Part shown: piece after piece, positions 35,368-47,894 of the stretch | Position numbering within the stretch: position 1 is the first letter of the stretch | Layout of the letters: the number at the start of each line of letters is the position of its first letter | DNA from: Avena insularis | Lineage: Eukaryota; Streptophyta; Magnoliopsida; Poales; Poaceae | DNA: 64,000 bases | Assembly (NCBI GenBank): GCA_023614405.1 | Contig: CM042694.1 | Location: 477,745,392-477,809,391 of the forward strand | Direction of reading: 5' to 3' | Program-made: the position numbers and the translations under genes | Notes under the pieces: generated by a model | Database searches by the model: none | What the model was told of the DNA's origin: nothing | Seen by the model: the letters and a program-made list of their open reading frames with translations, nothing else

Positions 35368-38144
35368 ACATCCCCAATCTTAACTCCTGCTCGTCCTCGA
35401 GTAGGTAAGTGATAAAAAGAAATAATTTTTAAGGAGACATGCACCATCAAAGACTTGATCAAAGTATTTGCAAAACATTCAAGGCTGGGATCATAGTACT
35501 TCAATCATAACATGAAAGACAAAGTTCTAGCAATAAGCAAAGAAACTATGATGCAACATGAAAAGGCACAAACAAAAGATTCATGAATAACAATGCTTTA
35601 CAAGACGTTTGTTTGTTTCACATAAAGAAAACATAGCATAATAGTATTCAGCTTGTCCCTCAATAGAGTAGCAAATATAAATGCATATGACACCTTCAAA
35701 GTTCATAAGAGTGACTAGATACAATAGTTCAAAACAAGCAATAACAAGTTATGCATCAATCAACTAGTCTTGGGACAATGCACATAGAACTAAGAATGGC
35801 CACTATTCTCTCAAAGTAGGTGCATAAAGATAGAAGGTGGAGACTCAATATAATGGTGGAAGAAAGACCTTTTGTAAAAGGAAGTAGGGATTCAAGTCTC
35901 ATAAAGAGCTTCCAGAAATTATGGTACTTATAGCTTTCATCTCTCATTGCCCCTATCATAAGCATCTTGAAGTGATTAAGGTTAAAGTGAACAAACTATG
36001 GTGTACATGCTTGACGAAGTATAAGTCAGAAATCTCATGTCCCTTGTATACGAGGGTCGCTCCTCATGCTACTCAAGTTTAATCACCGGTAAGTTCTTGT
36101 CATCGTAAGTACATGCGTATCATTGAGAACTGCCAACGGGGTACCCCTTGCCCGATGATACGGAAGAATCCCTATATCAAAATGACAAGGCAAGCAGACA
36201 ACGAGCATCTCAACATTCTTCTTATTTACCATGGGAATATGGTGCCTTTTTTTCACTTTCCTCTTTTCATAGTATCTTTTTTTTTCTTTTCTCTTTTTTT
36301 CTCAATATAGGACTCTTTTTTTTATAAGAAGAATGCTTCATATCCAGCTCATTATGGTTACGCTGCAGGTTTCTACCATGTCAGCATGGATGAGACCAGC
36401 GGCCCAGGCGTTTCTCTAACACATATACATAACTCCATGGACTTACAAGCTACCCTTTCATTTCACACCGACGACATCCATATACAAAAGAGGATGATAT
36501 CAACTAGGTACAAGTACCAAGTGCAATGTTGAAAGCATTCCCCATGAAAGCATGATTCTGCTAATTCCCAACAAATAAGTGCAAGCATATACAACATAGA
36601 CGACACAATAGTTCAAGTTTATTAAGGGCAAGTAAAGTAAAGTGTGCCATCAAGTTCGTGAGAGCTTTAATCACTAGTTTTCTCATAACAAGTGGAAGGT
36701 AAACAAAAGCATGAATATACTTGGAATAGCATAAGCTAGTAGGTAGGTATGGTGGACTCTTTGGAATAACTTGGTTTAGGGAGTTGGATGCATGAGTGGA
36801 ACTCATACTTGGTTGTGGAGGCTAGCAAAAGACTGGGAGCGACAAACTAAGAGATCAATAATGGCCATAATCATGCAGAGCAACAAAGCATCATTGATCA
36901 AAGCATAAAGTGATACTACAAGTTGAAAACTAAAGGATCATAAAGGCTATGGTGACTTGAGATAGTCATAACATGGTGTGAGCATGTGCCAAGTCAACCC
37001 ACATAATGCATAAAAGGAGAATACCACTATACTATGCTTTAATATGCTAAAACAACGCATGATTCATCCAAGGCACATTAAGCAATCTCAATTGTTTATA
37101 ACAAGTCATGCTACAGCAAAGAATACTAAGCATAAAGCCAAAACAATATCAAGCATGGCATGACAAAGCATAGGCCACAGTCAAAAACAAGCTCTTTTTA
37201 CCACATAAGTATGAACTTTCCTACTCTTTTCCAAACCACACCAAACTAATTGCAAACCAAAGTGTGAAAGAGGGGGCCCAACAAACTTATTCAGAAAACT
37301 AAGCAAACCAAGCAAACTAAAAACCAAAACAAAAACTAAAAAGAAGACGCTCCAAGAAAAACACAACTGTGGATGAAACAATAAAAATGAAGCGTTTGGA
37401 AGAAACCTGGAATTTTTATTGATGAAGAAGGGGATGCCTTGGGCATCCCCAAGCTTTGACGCTTGTACTTCTTGGATATTTCTTGGGTGACACGCGTGGC
37501 ATCTCCAAGCTCAAGCTTTAGTCCATCCTTCATCTCATTACTCATTCCTTCCATACACCTGAAATTTTTCCTTCATACAAAACTTCACACAATCTCATTA
37601 GCAACATTAGTGCACTTAAGATAAATAAGTCTCAAGGTTCAGTTCTAACACCAAATAAACTTCCATTAGAACACTAGCTACTATATCAGTTCCCTCAAAA
37701 AGCTCAATTCCCCAAAGGAACTCAAGAAGGAACTAACAAAGAAGCAAATGCAGAAAATGGCAGAAATCTGTCAAAACAGACCAGCAGATAAAGACGAATT
37801 TTTTCGAAGACCTTCTGTTGCTCAAATCAAAAAGTGTTGAGCTAACTAAAGTTAGATAACAACCTGGGTCAGAAGCACAAAAATTATAGCTCAATCCGAC
37901 ATACAGAGCTCTCTCAGGAATGTTTACGGTGAAGCACAAAAATCTGTTTCGGGACATCAACTTTCTCAATCATTACTTCTCTCTCATTAGAGGTTACTCT
38001 TGGCACAAAAAGCAAATAAAAAGGATAAGGAGAGGTTATTACAGAGGTAATAACTTCCAAGACTCATTTAAAACTCTTGGGTTATCTCCCAACAAGTACT
38101 TTTCTTTAACACCTTTAAGTTAGGCATAAGAAGCAAAGAAAGAA
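35368..38144 (-). other. 3' non-coding interior of the complete small Athila element
   Basis: About 2.8 kb without a gene. It carries a pyrimidine-rich run at 36243-36330 and the conserved hairpin at 37430-37450 (GGGGATGCC, loop TTG, GGCATCCCC). It is collinear with the interiors of copies A and B, so the region is kept by the family although it encodes nothing visible. Confidence 0.82.
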
Positions 38145-38994
38145 TCAAGTGTTCTCAAATGAAGAAGCATTAAAACCAAATTTCTTGCCCTTACCTCTCT
38201 TATTTTTATTCTTATCCTTTGAGAAAATGTGATTGTTTGGTGGAGAAGAAAGGTGCATGGTCCCCTTTCCCACATCTATTATTGCTCCAAGGAGTCTAAA
38301 GGGACCTTCCAAGTGTAATTTGTCCATTTCCTGCACATTCAATAACAAGATAATCAATAGAAATCATTTTCCCAAGGATCTTTGTAAACACTCCTTCAGC
38401 TATTCCAAGAGGTAATATGGTCGTATTATTAGCAAGAGATATTTCTTTTCCTCCTTCCGTAAGCCCCGAAAGATTCATAAATATCCTTGGGCATAAGGCA
38501 AAATTCAGACATGATATCACATCGGGATTGAAAAGTTTCAGTGTTTATCTCAATCTTTATTGTAGGGAGCCACTTTGATGGTTCGGAATTTATTGGAACA
38601 TAATTGTGATGCTCCCTAAGTGTATTATAGCAACTTTCTAAGCTAGTAGTGCTAGCCTCAAGAGTGTTCAACTAGCAAATATTTTTGCGAAAGAAATATC
38701 AGTTTGGCTAGGCCAAGTGTAAGTGAGGATCAATTTCTTTATATCATTAATGGCATCATCCCCATTACATTGAAGGAAATCTCCCCCCACAATAGCATCT
38801 AAAGCATATCTATAGCAAAGAGCAATCCCAAGGTAAAAACTGCTAAGGAACAAGCTTTGAGTCATTTTAGGCTCAGTTTTTTCATGTAGATCAGAGATTC
38901 TAGACCAAGCTTCCTTAAAACTTTCCTCAATTCCTTGTTTAAAAGTGAAAATCATTTCCTCGGGTGACATAGTGATTGGAGAAAGGCTAGACAT
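38145..38994 (-). pseudogene. Athila-type gag-protease, N-terminally shortened and broken
   Basis: Seen: minus-strand frame from 38994 with the gag core (FKQGIEESFKEAWSRISDL, ALDAIVGGDFL), a stop at 38668, then overlapping frames carrying a decayed protease (CDIMSEFCLMPKDIYESF, then LANNTTILPLGIAEGV, LLGAIIDVGKGTM) and the family C-terminus NASSFENT. The protease catalytic Asp box is not recognisable as D-S/T-G. The gag N-terminus present in copy A (17798-18180) is missing. This sequence differs strongly from copy A although the LTRs are close, so the coding part is under little constraint. Confidence 0.78.
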
Positions 38995-39180
38995 AGTGGC
39001 AACTCAAGATAGGAACTAATTTTTTTGTGTTTTTGAAATAAGAAAGCAAACTAGTAAAACTAATTTTTTTGTGTTTTTGAAGAATAAAACAAGCAAACAA
39101 GGCAAAAAAGAAACTAATCAAAACAAAAACAACAAAGTAAAGAGATTGGTTATGAGGGACTCTCCTTGTTAAGATGTCCT

Positions 39181-39203
39181 TGAATCCCCGGCAATGGCGC
39201 CAG
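39181..39203 (-). other. primer-binding site of the complete small Athila element
   Basis: Reverse strand TGGCGCCATTGCCGGGGATT, ten bases inside the 5' LTR; the Athila form. Confidence 0.85.
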
Positions 39204-39212
39204 AAAAATGCT

Positions 39213-40831
39213 TGATGGCTCAATGCACGGCGCCTAGAAAAATGTTGATGGCTCGTGGTTGATGTAGAGCTCGTTGGGAACCCCAAGAGGAAGGTATGAT
39301 GAGCACAGCAACAAGTTTCCCTCAGTTATGAAACCAAGGTTTAATCGAACTAGTAGGAGCAAGGAAACACCCCAAAGGTGTTACTAGCTGAAGCTTATGT
39401 ATGCGCATGGTGCTAGTAGCAACGTGGAGACCTGCACAACACAACCACAGAACTTTTCCCCCAACTTGCGATGAGGTTGTCAATCTCACCGTGTTTTGCG
39501 GAAAACAAAGGATTAAATGTATCGAATGGAAAGAAGTAAAAGTCTGCAGAAAGTAAACACAAAGCAGTAAAAGATTGTAGATTGAATATAAAAGACAAGG
39601 ACCGGGATCCATAGTTCACTAGAGGTGGCTCTCCTTAGATAGATAACATGCTGGGTGAACAAATTACAGCGGGGCAATTAACAAACACCGAGAAAGCAAT
39701 ACATGCATATACTAATCATCCTAACTCCTTTGAGACTTGATTGAGCATTACAACATAATACATAGACCGCCATCCAACTGAATCTATGACTAATAATCCA
39801 CCTTCAGGTTATCATCCGAACCCCCTCCAGTCTTAAGTTGCAAGCAACAGATTATTGCTTTACAAACTGCGTGTAAAGTAAACAATACGATTGTTCTATG
39901 AACAAAGGATTGTTGTTTTCTCCCTAGTAGCAACAGCACATCTAGTACCTTAGAGATTTTTGTCAGTTCCCCAGATTACCAGAGGCATGAACCCACTATC
40001 GAGCATAAATACTAACTCTTGGAGTTGCTAGCATCTACTTGGCCAAGATAGCTACTAACAACAGAAAGCATGCAAGATCTCAAATAACAAAGACATGATA
40101 GAATCAATAATCAATCTGAAATAGCATCTCAATATCCATCGGATCCCCGCAAACACAACATGTATGAATTACAAATAGATGATCTTGATCATGAACGGAG
40201 CTCACAAGATCTAAACATGAAAGCACAAAGGAGGAGAAACCAGCCATCTAGCTACTACATGGATCCGTAGTCCAAGGATGAACTACTCACGCATCACACC
40301 GGAGGCTTGCATGGTGATGAAGAAGGCCTGTGGTGAATTCTCTCCAGTGGTGCCGGAAGAGCTTCAGATCCCTCCCGATCTAGGGATGGAGATGACGGCG
40401 GCTACAGACTCTTTCATGAATTTTTGATCGGGTACTTTGGGTTTTCGTCCCGAGGGAAACTTATAGGCGGGAGGAGAGGCCGAGGGGGTGCCGGGAGCGG
40501 CCACACCACCCCCTGGCGCGGGCTAGGATTGGCCGCGCGGCCAGGTGGTGTGGTGGCTCCCTGGCCCTTCTCCGTCTCGTATTCTGGCACTTGATCCCTT
40601 CCGGAAAAATAGGCACTTTGGCTTTTGTCCCATGCAATTTCGAGAATATTCATTTTCTGACTTTCCTGGAACCAAAAACAGTAGAAAACAGGCAGCTGGC
40701 ACCGTGCCTCTTGTTAATAGGTTAGTCCAAGAAATCATATGAAAAGTACTCCAAAGTTGGAAAAAACACAAGAAAGTGGATAAAACCAAGGATGGAACAT
40801 CAAAAATTATAGATACATTTGCAATGTATCA
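39213..40831 (-). mobile_element. 5' LTR of the complete small Athila element, 1619 bp
   Basis: Same ends as 33744-35367; GGCAC follows at 40832. The promoter region is GC-rich around 40480-40570. Confidence 0.92.
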
Positions 40832-40836
40832 GGCAC

Positions 40837-41010
40837 CGATTATATGACGACAACTATACAGGCGGGATTTTAATTCCCGCTGTATAGTTGTCGTTAAACT
40901 ATCAGTACCTTTCGTGTACTGAAGGGGTGATGTCGAAACAACTATACGGCCACAGCTATATGGCGGGAATTTTTATTCCCGCCGTATAGCTGGTCGTTAA
41001 ACCCTCTAGA
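40837..41010. repeat. palindromic tandem array of the large Athila element, right part
   Basis: Two units. At 40955-40990 a 16-base arm (GCTATATGGCGGGAAT) pairs with ATTCCCGCCGTATAGC across a TTTT loop with a single G-T wobble. At 40851-40890 CAACTATACA and GTATAGTTG flank a GGCGGGA/TCCCGC stem. Confidence 0.85.
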
Positions 41011-41283
41011 TCCACCAAAAAAAATTGTTCTTCTCCGAGGATTCTTCATTAATCTGAAACTTAACGAAATATCAAGTTTTGACAGAAAAAAGACAGCTTA
41101 AATTTTCGACCAATTTTGGCATTATCAATCTTCCTTTTTCTTTGCTAGAGCATCAAATGTTCCTTACTTAACACAATGCTTAATTTTATTTAAAAATTTA
41201 AAAACTTACTCAAACCTTTACTTCTCATGGGTTGCCTCCCATGAAGTTCTCTTTTATGGTCAATAGCTTGACCATAATGTTGC

Positions 41284-42354
41284 TCATTCTGTCTCGAGTC
41301 CATTCTTCTTGAAGTTGCCATTCCTTGTATATTTTTTCTTAATCACCTCTTTTGGGGTGATCACTTGTATTGTGACTGCACTTATATCTTCTTTGACTCG
41401 ATAATGCTTCAAGCGTTGTCCATTTACCACCCATGAGAGAGAGGGTGTTTTTCCCTGAAGTTTCACTGCTGCTGATGAATAAGCTTCTTCAACTATATAT
41501 GGGCCTTCCCACTTCGATTTGAGATTCCCTAGAAACAACTTAAGACGAGAATTATAGAGCAACACTTTGTCTCTACTTTTAAAGGTCTTATTATCTATTT
41601 TTCTATCATGCCAGCTTTTGACTTTTTCTTTAAACAATCTAGCATTCTCATAGGCCTCACTTCTAAACTCATCTAAAACATGAATATCTAATAAATATTT
41701 TTCTCCTGCTAGTTTAAGATCATAGTTTAGGTTCTTGATTGCCCAAAAAGCTTTGTGTTCCAATTCTAAAGGTAAATGGCATGCCTTACCGTATACCATC
41801 TTATAAGGTGTCATACCCATTGGATTTTTAAACGCAGTACGGTATGCCCATAGAGTGTCATTTAACTTGTATGACCAATCTTTTATTGATTTGTCCACCG
41901 TCTTCTCGAGTATGGTATTTAATTATCTATTAGAGAGTTCCACTTGACCACTCGTTTGAGGATGATATGCTGAAGCAACATGGTGAGTTACTCCATATTT
42001 GCTGAGGATTTTCCTAAAAGTTCCTTTCATAAAATGAGAACCACAGTCAGTGATTAAGAATCTAGGAACTCCAAACCTGGGAAATATAACATCCTTGATT
42101 ATCTTCACTGAGGTGGCTGCATCTGCATGGATTGTTGGAATGGCTTCAACCCATTTAGTGACATAATCAATAGCAACAAGAATATGAGTGTAACCATTTG
42201 ATTCTATAAAAGGTCCTAGGTAAACCATTCCCCATACATCAAAGGGTTTGATTATAAGACTATAATTCATTGCCATCTCTTGTATCCTACCTATATTACC
42301 TCTTCTTTGGCAACCATCGCAATGTTCTACATACCTGTGTGCGTCCTTGAGCAA
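41284..42354 (-). pseudogene. Athila-type integrase, broken
   Basis: Seen: after the solo-LTR insertion the minus frame resumes with KDAHRYVEHCDGCQRRG (zinc-binding CxxC). The catalytic core follows. The first Asp position reads WGMVYLGPF, where Athila elements have WG-I-D, so this Asp is lost. The second is intact (FLITDCGSHF), as is the Glu segment (HPQTSGQVELSNR). TAA at 41923-41925, then the frame continues to 41284 with the C-terminal domain ([34 protein letters not shown]). Known: integrase joins element DNA to the chromosome. This copy cannot work. Confidence 0.88.
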
Positions 42355-43621
42355 GGTAGGACAATATGTAACACCCCAAAAATATTAAGCAAGATTCTCA
42401 AGTTCAAATCACCCAAGTTTAGGGTTAACAAAAACTTTTATTACTAAATTGAATATGAGTGTATGTGTGATTTGCATTAGTGTATGATTGAGTGAAATTA
42501 CAATGTGTGTTTGCTACAAATGATAAGAAATGGTTAAAGATGAATACTACATCATCTAGGCCTATTACAAACAAAATCCAAAGAAAAAGAAATCAAATAT
42601 AAAGCATATGATCAAATGGTCATTTTGACCAAAATTAACCACTAGGCCACTTTGAGTGTTCCTAGTAAAGAATTTCTAACAGAAACATCTCCATTTCTTT
42701 TCACCCCTTGCTAGGCCAAGTAAAAGTGAACCCAAGCCCACTTTACAAACTCACAAAAACTATTTTCAAATCTATTTAAAGGACAATTCAAAATTGAATC
42801 AAGTGTATGTACTAAGATCACTGTTTTGCAAAAAACCCTCAAATCAATTCACCTTGACTTTTCCAAGCAACCATAGACACTCAAGCATAAGATCAAAACA
42901 CTCACCAAATTTCATTCAAAAATTTCAAACTTAAGTTCATGCGGACATTTAGTCGAACACCTGGCAGACACAGATCAAAGCCTGCCTAACTTCACTGTTT
43001 GGAGCAGTGATCACTCGAACATTTCCCCCCATTTCACTCCCCTGTCTCCCCCAGCACCTAGCAACGCAGTGGATAGCCTCCCCCCTCTGTCTTTGCGCCA
43101 GTGCAGCGCTGCTCGAAGCTTGCCACGTCGGCCAACCATGGACAGCTCTCCATAGACCGCGCCGCCCTCTCCCACGATGACCAGGAGACAGGCGACCGTC
43201 CACCACCACCCCTTGTCCAACCCTCAACCACAGGCCAGCCGTGGACCACCCAGCATCGCCGCGCCCATTTTCTCTGCGCCATGCCGGGAGCGTGCTAGAG
43301 CGCCATAGCTGACCAGCACGCACACGCCGCGCCTCGCCCTTTCCACGCGTGCACACACTCACCATGACCCTACCTAGCTCCCAGACATCCCTGTTCACCG
43401 CCGCGTGGCCCGTAGCCCCCGTGAGGCGTCTCGAACACCGCCAGTTCCGCGTAGAGCACCACCCGCGCCTGACCATTCTCGACCGCCCTGTGCCGCGCCT
43501 TTAAGCCTGTGATGACCTTCAGGGAGCACCGCGTTGCCCCTAACCTTAGCCATGCCAATAGCTCGTTGTACTACCATCACCGGAGAAGCCAGCCCATGCT
43601 GCAATGTCCCTCTCACCGGTG

Positions 43622-43630
43622 TATAAATAG
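43622..43630 (+). promoter_or_regulatory. LTR TATA box
   Basis: TATAAATAG in the solo LTR, downstream of the GC-rich stretch, matching the position of the TATA boxes at 3228 and 62188. Confidence 0.6.
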
Positions 43631-44779
43631 AGGCCCCCTCTGCCTCCATTCACCACACCATATCACTCCCCACTCCTCACAGAACCTCCCACAACTCTCC
43701 CCGGAGCAAGGCGAGCACCAGCCCGCCGGAATTTGGCCGGAGTCTGCCACTGCAGAGGAGAAGAGGAGCCATCGATTGGAGCCGTCCAAGGAGCCTCCGC
43801 GACCACCATTCGAACTGCCGTCGTCTACAACATCGTTCGCCCCCATTGCCGACCCTAGCTGGAGCCCTGGTGAGCCTCACACGACCCCACCGCCGCGTTA
43901 GGGTTCGAACCTCGTCGGAGCTATTCGTCGCAGACTATGAACCTCAGCCGTTAGATCATGTTCTAATCGCACGACCTAGATTGAAAGATACCATTTCGGT
44001 TAGATAGAGTTACTGACTAATGGGACCCCTCTGTCAGTAGCCCTATACGCCACGCTGTGCAGATTGGGACGGCCTGTTTACTTTCCCGCATAGGCCTGTA
44101 AATTCAAATAGGATTTTTCCATTTTAGTTGAAACCAGATTCTGTCAGTATATTCAAAAATCAATTCAACGAGATTCACTGAACCAAATTGCATGATTCCA
44201 AATTTTTTAGAAACCTATTCAAATTATCTATCCAAGCCCGTTGGATTAAATTCATTTGGAATTAGAGATCACCTATACCAAAAATAGCAAGACAGAGACA
44301 TTTCCACATTCAAACATTTTTCAAAAATCAACCATAAATGCTTTTGAGTTGATTCCAACTATCAAAAATCACATTTGATAAGATATATCTGAATATGTAA
44401 AAATATTTAGGTTTACATGCTGTGACATTGGACTAGTACTAAAATAATGCTATATGGGCATTTCTAGTCACTTTAACTGTATTAAATAATAATCTTAAAC
44501 CTTATAAAATATGACCACCACTTTAAATCACATTCCCAAGTATTAGAATATGTGGTGATGACATGTGTCAACATGATCCCATATTTTAATTGGAGAATAT
44601 TAAATCTTAAGTATTTTCAATGAGTAGAAATTACTTTTCTAAAATATAATAAATAAAATTAGTTCTTTATTTGATGTGATGATTGTGATGATACTAGATC
44701 ATCAAGTGTGAGCCTTAGTGTGCTAAATAGAAGTAGTTAAGTATTGCTTGGTCATTGTGTACCTCGTGTTCATTTATAG

Positions 44780-44872
44780 ACGATAGTACCAACCCGGGAT
44801 ACGAGGAGGAGGAGGAGTACTACCAAGAAGAAGAAGAAGAGAACTTCAACCATTGCACTACTCGAGGCAAGC
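44780..44872 (+). other. conserved acidic exon-like segment in the solo LTR
   Basis: After CATTTATAG: D-S-T-N-P-G-Y, five Glu, Y-Y-Q, five Glu, N-F-N-H-C. It has one more Glu in each run than the copy at 4375, both in-frame insertions. Confidence 0.4.
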
Positions 44873-46326
44873 TAGAACTATGCAAGCAATCCTTGAAAGA
44901 TAACCTATGCAAGATGCCTTAGGCATGCTTGGTTATCCAACTTTGATTATACCAATCCCAAGTTTTACTTGCAAGCTTTATTCTTTTACTTTTACCAAAG
45001 TTCATTACTTTTAGTTAGTGCTTTATGAGTATTGGAACAATAGTATAGATACCATAAAGAGTATAAAACTAGGCCTAACTAGTTATACTTAGATGTCATC
45101 AAATGGCATAACACTAGATTTGGATAGTTGCACTTCATTAGCACCCTCATTAGTGAAATACCCTCAACTTTAGTGGCTAGTGCTAAGCATAAAAGTTGAT
45201 AAATTTAGATGGGAATACTTGGTGAAAATGATTAGGAAAACCTTGGAATGATGATTCATTCTATTGAGATGTTTTGACATGTGTTGAGAGACATAATGGT
45301 TTGATGATGAAATGTTGAGGCATGAGCTTTAGCCCTTTATAAAAACTGATGGTTAGATTCGGATGCGATACCATTCCAATTTTACCGTACAACCACAATA
45401 CCTGAATTGGGTAGGGCTTAACTGGAAGTTTATATGCCTTAGTATGGGTTCCATCGCGGAAAGAGGTTGAGCTGAGGCTACCTTGTGAGTGTGAATGTCC
45501 ACCTATGCAGTGCCCAGGATGGCAGATGGCCATGGATGGGAGGCCAAGCTCATAGGGGAGGTGCCTATACTAGAGTGTGTAATTGAAAGGTTAGGATTGA
45601 TTATCCGCATACTAAGTATGATGATTCAGGGTTATCCCTGACGGATGTATCGAATTTTGTGGTGAAAGTGTACCACCTCTATAGAGTGTCAAACTATTCG
45701 AATAGCCACGTCCGCGGTCATGGACAGTTGGAGTGGCCATACTGTTCCATCGTCAGATGTTTTCAAAATGACTTGTGAATTGAACTATGACTTTGACTTG
45801 ACCGCAACAGGATTGTGGACATGAAAATTAGGTTCCCACTTAAGTGATTTAGAACATTAACTTAGTTTTCTTTACTTCTAAACTTAGTATGAGATAAACC
45901 TAGCTTTTTGCAAATAAACCTAGAGCTTAAGATTCCTATTTAGAACTACCTTACTTGTTAGTGATAGTTTGCGAGTACTTAAAGAGTACTCATGGCTTTG
46001 TCCCTGGCTATTCCCGTGGCCAGACTATGAGGAGGACTACCAGGATGATGGACAACAGGAGGTCTAAGACAACTAGGATCATCTACCATCGTCAGCATTG
46101 CCTGTGACTCTCAAGATGGAGCCCCTACTACATTTACTTTCCGCTGCTTTGAATGTATTAAGACTGGATCATGAGATCCTTTATTTGTAGGACCTTTATT
46201 ATAGTTTGTAATGGATGATGTACTGTGGTACCAATTCTGTTATGTCTCACAAAAATGGTAATCATGGGATTGTGATGTATGGCATAACAAGCATCTGGGA
46301 TTAAAAATCTGGGTGTTGACACAATA

Positions 46327-47666
46327 GAATCCGGATTGAAGTACCTTCGCTGCAGTTTGCTTACCTGCATGATGTCCTCCATACGGGCTATCATGACAAG
46401 CTTGCAATATTGCATCATTCCGTCAGGTCCATGTCGATATAGATACGGATCATCCCAAAAGTAATATTTAAGATCATTAAAGAATTTCATACTATGATTT
46501 CTTGTCATACCAGGAGGTATAAATTTTACCGCAAGATAGTTAGCATAATCTCTATACAAAGGATCAATAATTCCAACATTTGCTAAATATTCTCCCGGAA
46601 ATGACTCATTTATAGGTACGAGGTTAGTAATTATTCCCTCCATCCTAGAGAGATGACCTGCTACCGGATTATCCTTACCCCTCCTATCTACTTTTTGCAA
46701 ATCATATTCTTGTAGTAATAAAACCCACTTAATCAACCTGGGCTTCGCATCCTTTTTCACAAGGAGGTGACGCAAATGTTGGTGATCCATATGAACTATT
46801 ACTTTAGAATTAATGATGTAAGATCTAAATTTGTCGCAAGCAAAAATTATAGATAGGAACTATTTTTCTGTAGTAGCATAATTTTTCTGAATCTTATTAA
46901 GAGGTCTACTAGCGTAATAAATAACATTTAAATTCTTTCCATCTCGCTGTCCTAACACAACCCCTAAAGCACAGCCGCTAGGATCACAAATGATTTCGAA
47001 AGGTTCATCCCATTTTGGAGATTGCATGATAGGTGCTGAAACTCATTTGTTTTTAAGGCACTCAAAAGCTGCAATGTAGTTATGATCTAAGTAGAATGGA
47101 TTTCTTTCTCAAGAAGGTCGGTGAGAGGTATAGCTATTTTAGAAAAATCTTTTATAAAACACTTATAAACACCTGCATGTCCCTGAAACATTTTTAAGTT
47201 TTTTATGTCCTGAGGAATTGGAAGATTTCCTATAGCATTTGTATTAGTTTTATCTATTTCTATTCCCTTCTCTAAAACCTTATGCCCAAAAACTTTACCT
47301 TCTCTTTCCATGAAACGACATTGTTCCCAATTCAAAACCAAATTTGATTGCCTGCATCTCTGCAACTTTGGTTAGATTGTAGAGGCAATTATCAAAGGTT
47401 GTTCCACAAACAACAAAGTCATTTGTTAGAACTTCCATAGTCTTCTCAACAAAATCATCAAAGATTTTTAAAACACATTCTTGAAAAGTCGCTCCTGCAT
47501 TACATAAGCCAGACAAAATTAATCTATAAGCATACATGCCATAAGGGCAAGTGAAAGTTGTTTTCTCTTGATCTTCCGGTTGTATGACAATTTGAGAATA
47601 TCCAGAATAACCATCAAGAAAACAGAAATAAGAATTATTACTAAGTCTTTCTAAAATTTTATCCAT
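46327..47666 (-). pseudogene. Athila-type reverse transcriptase and RNase H, broken
   Basis: Seen from 47666 downward: RT palm with FCFLDGYSGYSQI and EKTTFTCPYGMYAY. The active-site box reads VLTNDF instead of the usual M-D-D-F, so the first catalytic Asp is Asn. A frameshift near 47340 leads into LNWEQCRFM and the connection (FSKIAIPLTDLL). RNase H follows with FEIICDPSGCALGVVLG and IYYASRPLN (about 47010-46880), then DHQHLRHLLVKKDAKPRLIKWVLLLQEYD and DNPVAGHLSR (46790-46640). Frame breaks lie near 47090, 46840 and 46420. The end at 46327 is the CAATA duplication of the solo LTR. Confidence 0.88.
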
Positions 47667-47894
47667 GAATGGTATAGGTTTATGATTTTTCGTGTCTCGC
47701 GGTTTAGCTTCCTAAAATCAATGCACATATGATATCCAACAACAGGCCTTACAAGAACTAGCTCACCATCCTCATTCATAGCAGCATCAAGACCACCTTG
47801 TCTTGGTATGCAATGAGCTGGGCTAACCCACTTACTGTCAGAAACAAGATATATTATGCCAGCATCTAGTGCGTATAACCTATTTTCTTACTAC

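Larger units (their letters stand above)
33744..40831 (-). mobile_element. complete gag-protease-only Athila element, 7088 bp, with GGCAC target duplication
   Basis: Two LTRs in the same orientation (33744-35367 and 39213-40831), primer site, gag-protease, non-coding interior, polypurine tract. GGCAC flanks both ends (33739-33743 and 40832-40836). The two LTRs look nearly identical by eye, so this is the youngest traceable insertion here. It interrupts the palindrome array of the large Athila element. It has no RT or integrase, so it must have moved with proteins supplied by another element. Confidence 0.93.
42367..46321 (+). mobile_element. solo LTR, Tekay-type, 3955 bp, with CAATA target duplication
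   Basis: Starts TGTAACACCCC and ends GGTGTTGACA; CAATA at 42362-42366 and 46322-46326. Same layout as the LTR at 2560-5873: TATA box at 43622, acidic exon-like segment at 44780-44872, second acidic segment near 46012. It is a distinct subfamily (its first 900 bases differ clearly) and the closest match to the left part of the LTR at 52595. It sits in the pol gene of the large Athila element between RNase H and integrase; removing it with one CAATA rejoins the reading frame. Confidence 0.93.

Noticed and set aside
40955..40990. Strong stem followed by T residues as a bacterial-type terminator
   Set aside because: The context is a plant retrotransposon and the T run is the loop, not a tail.
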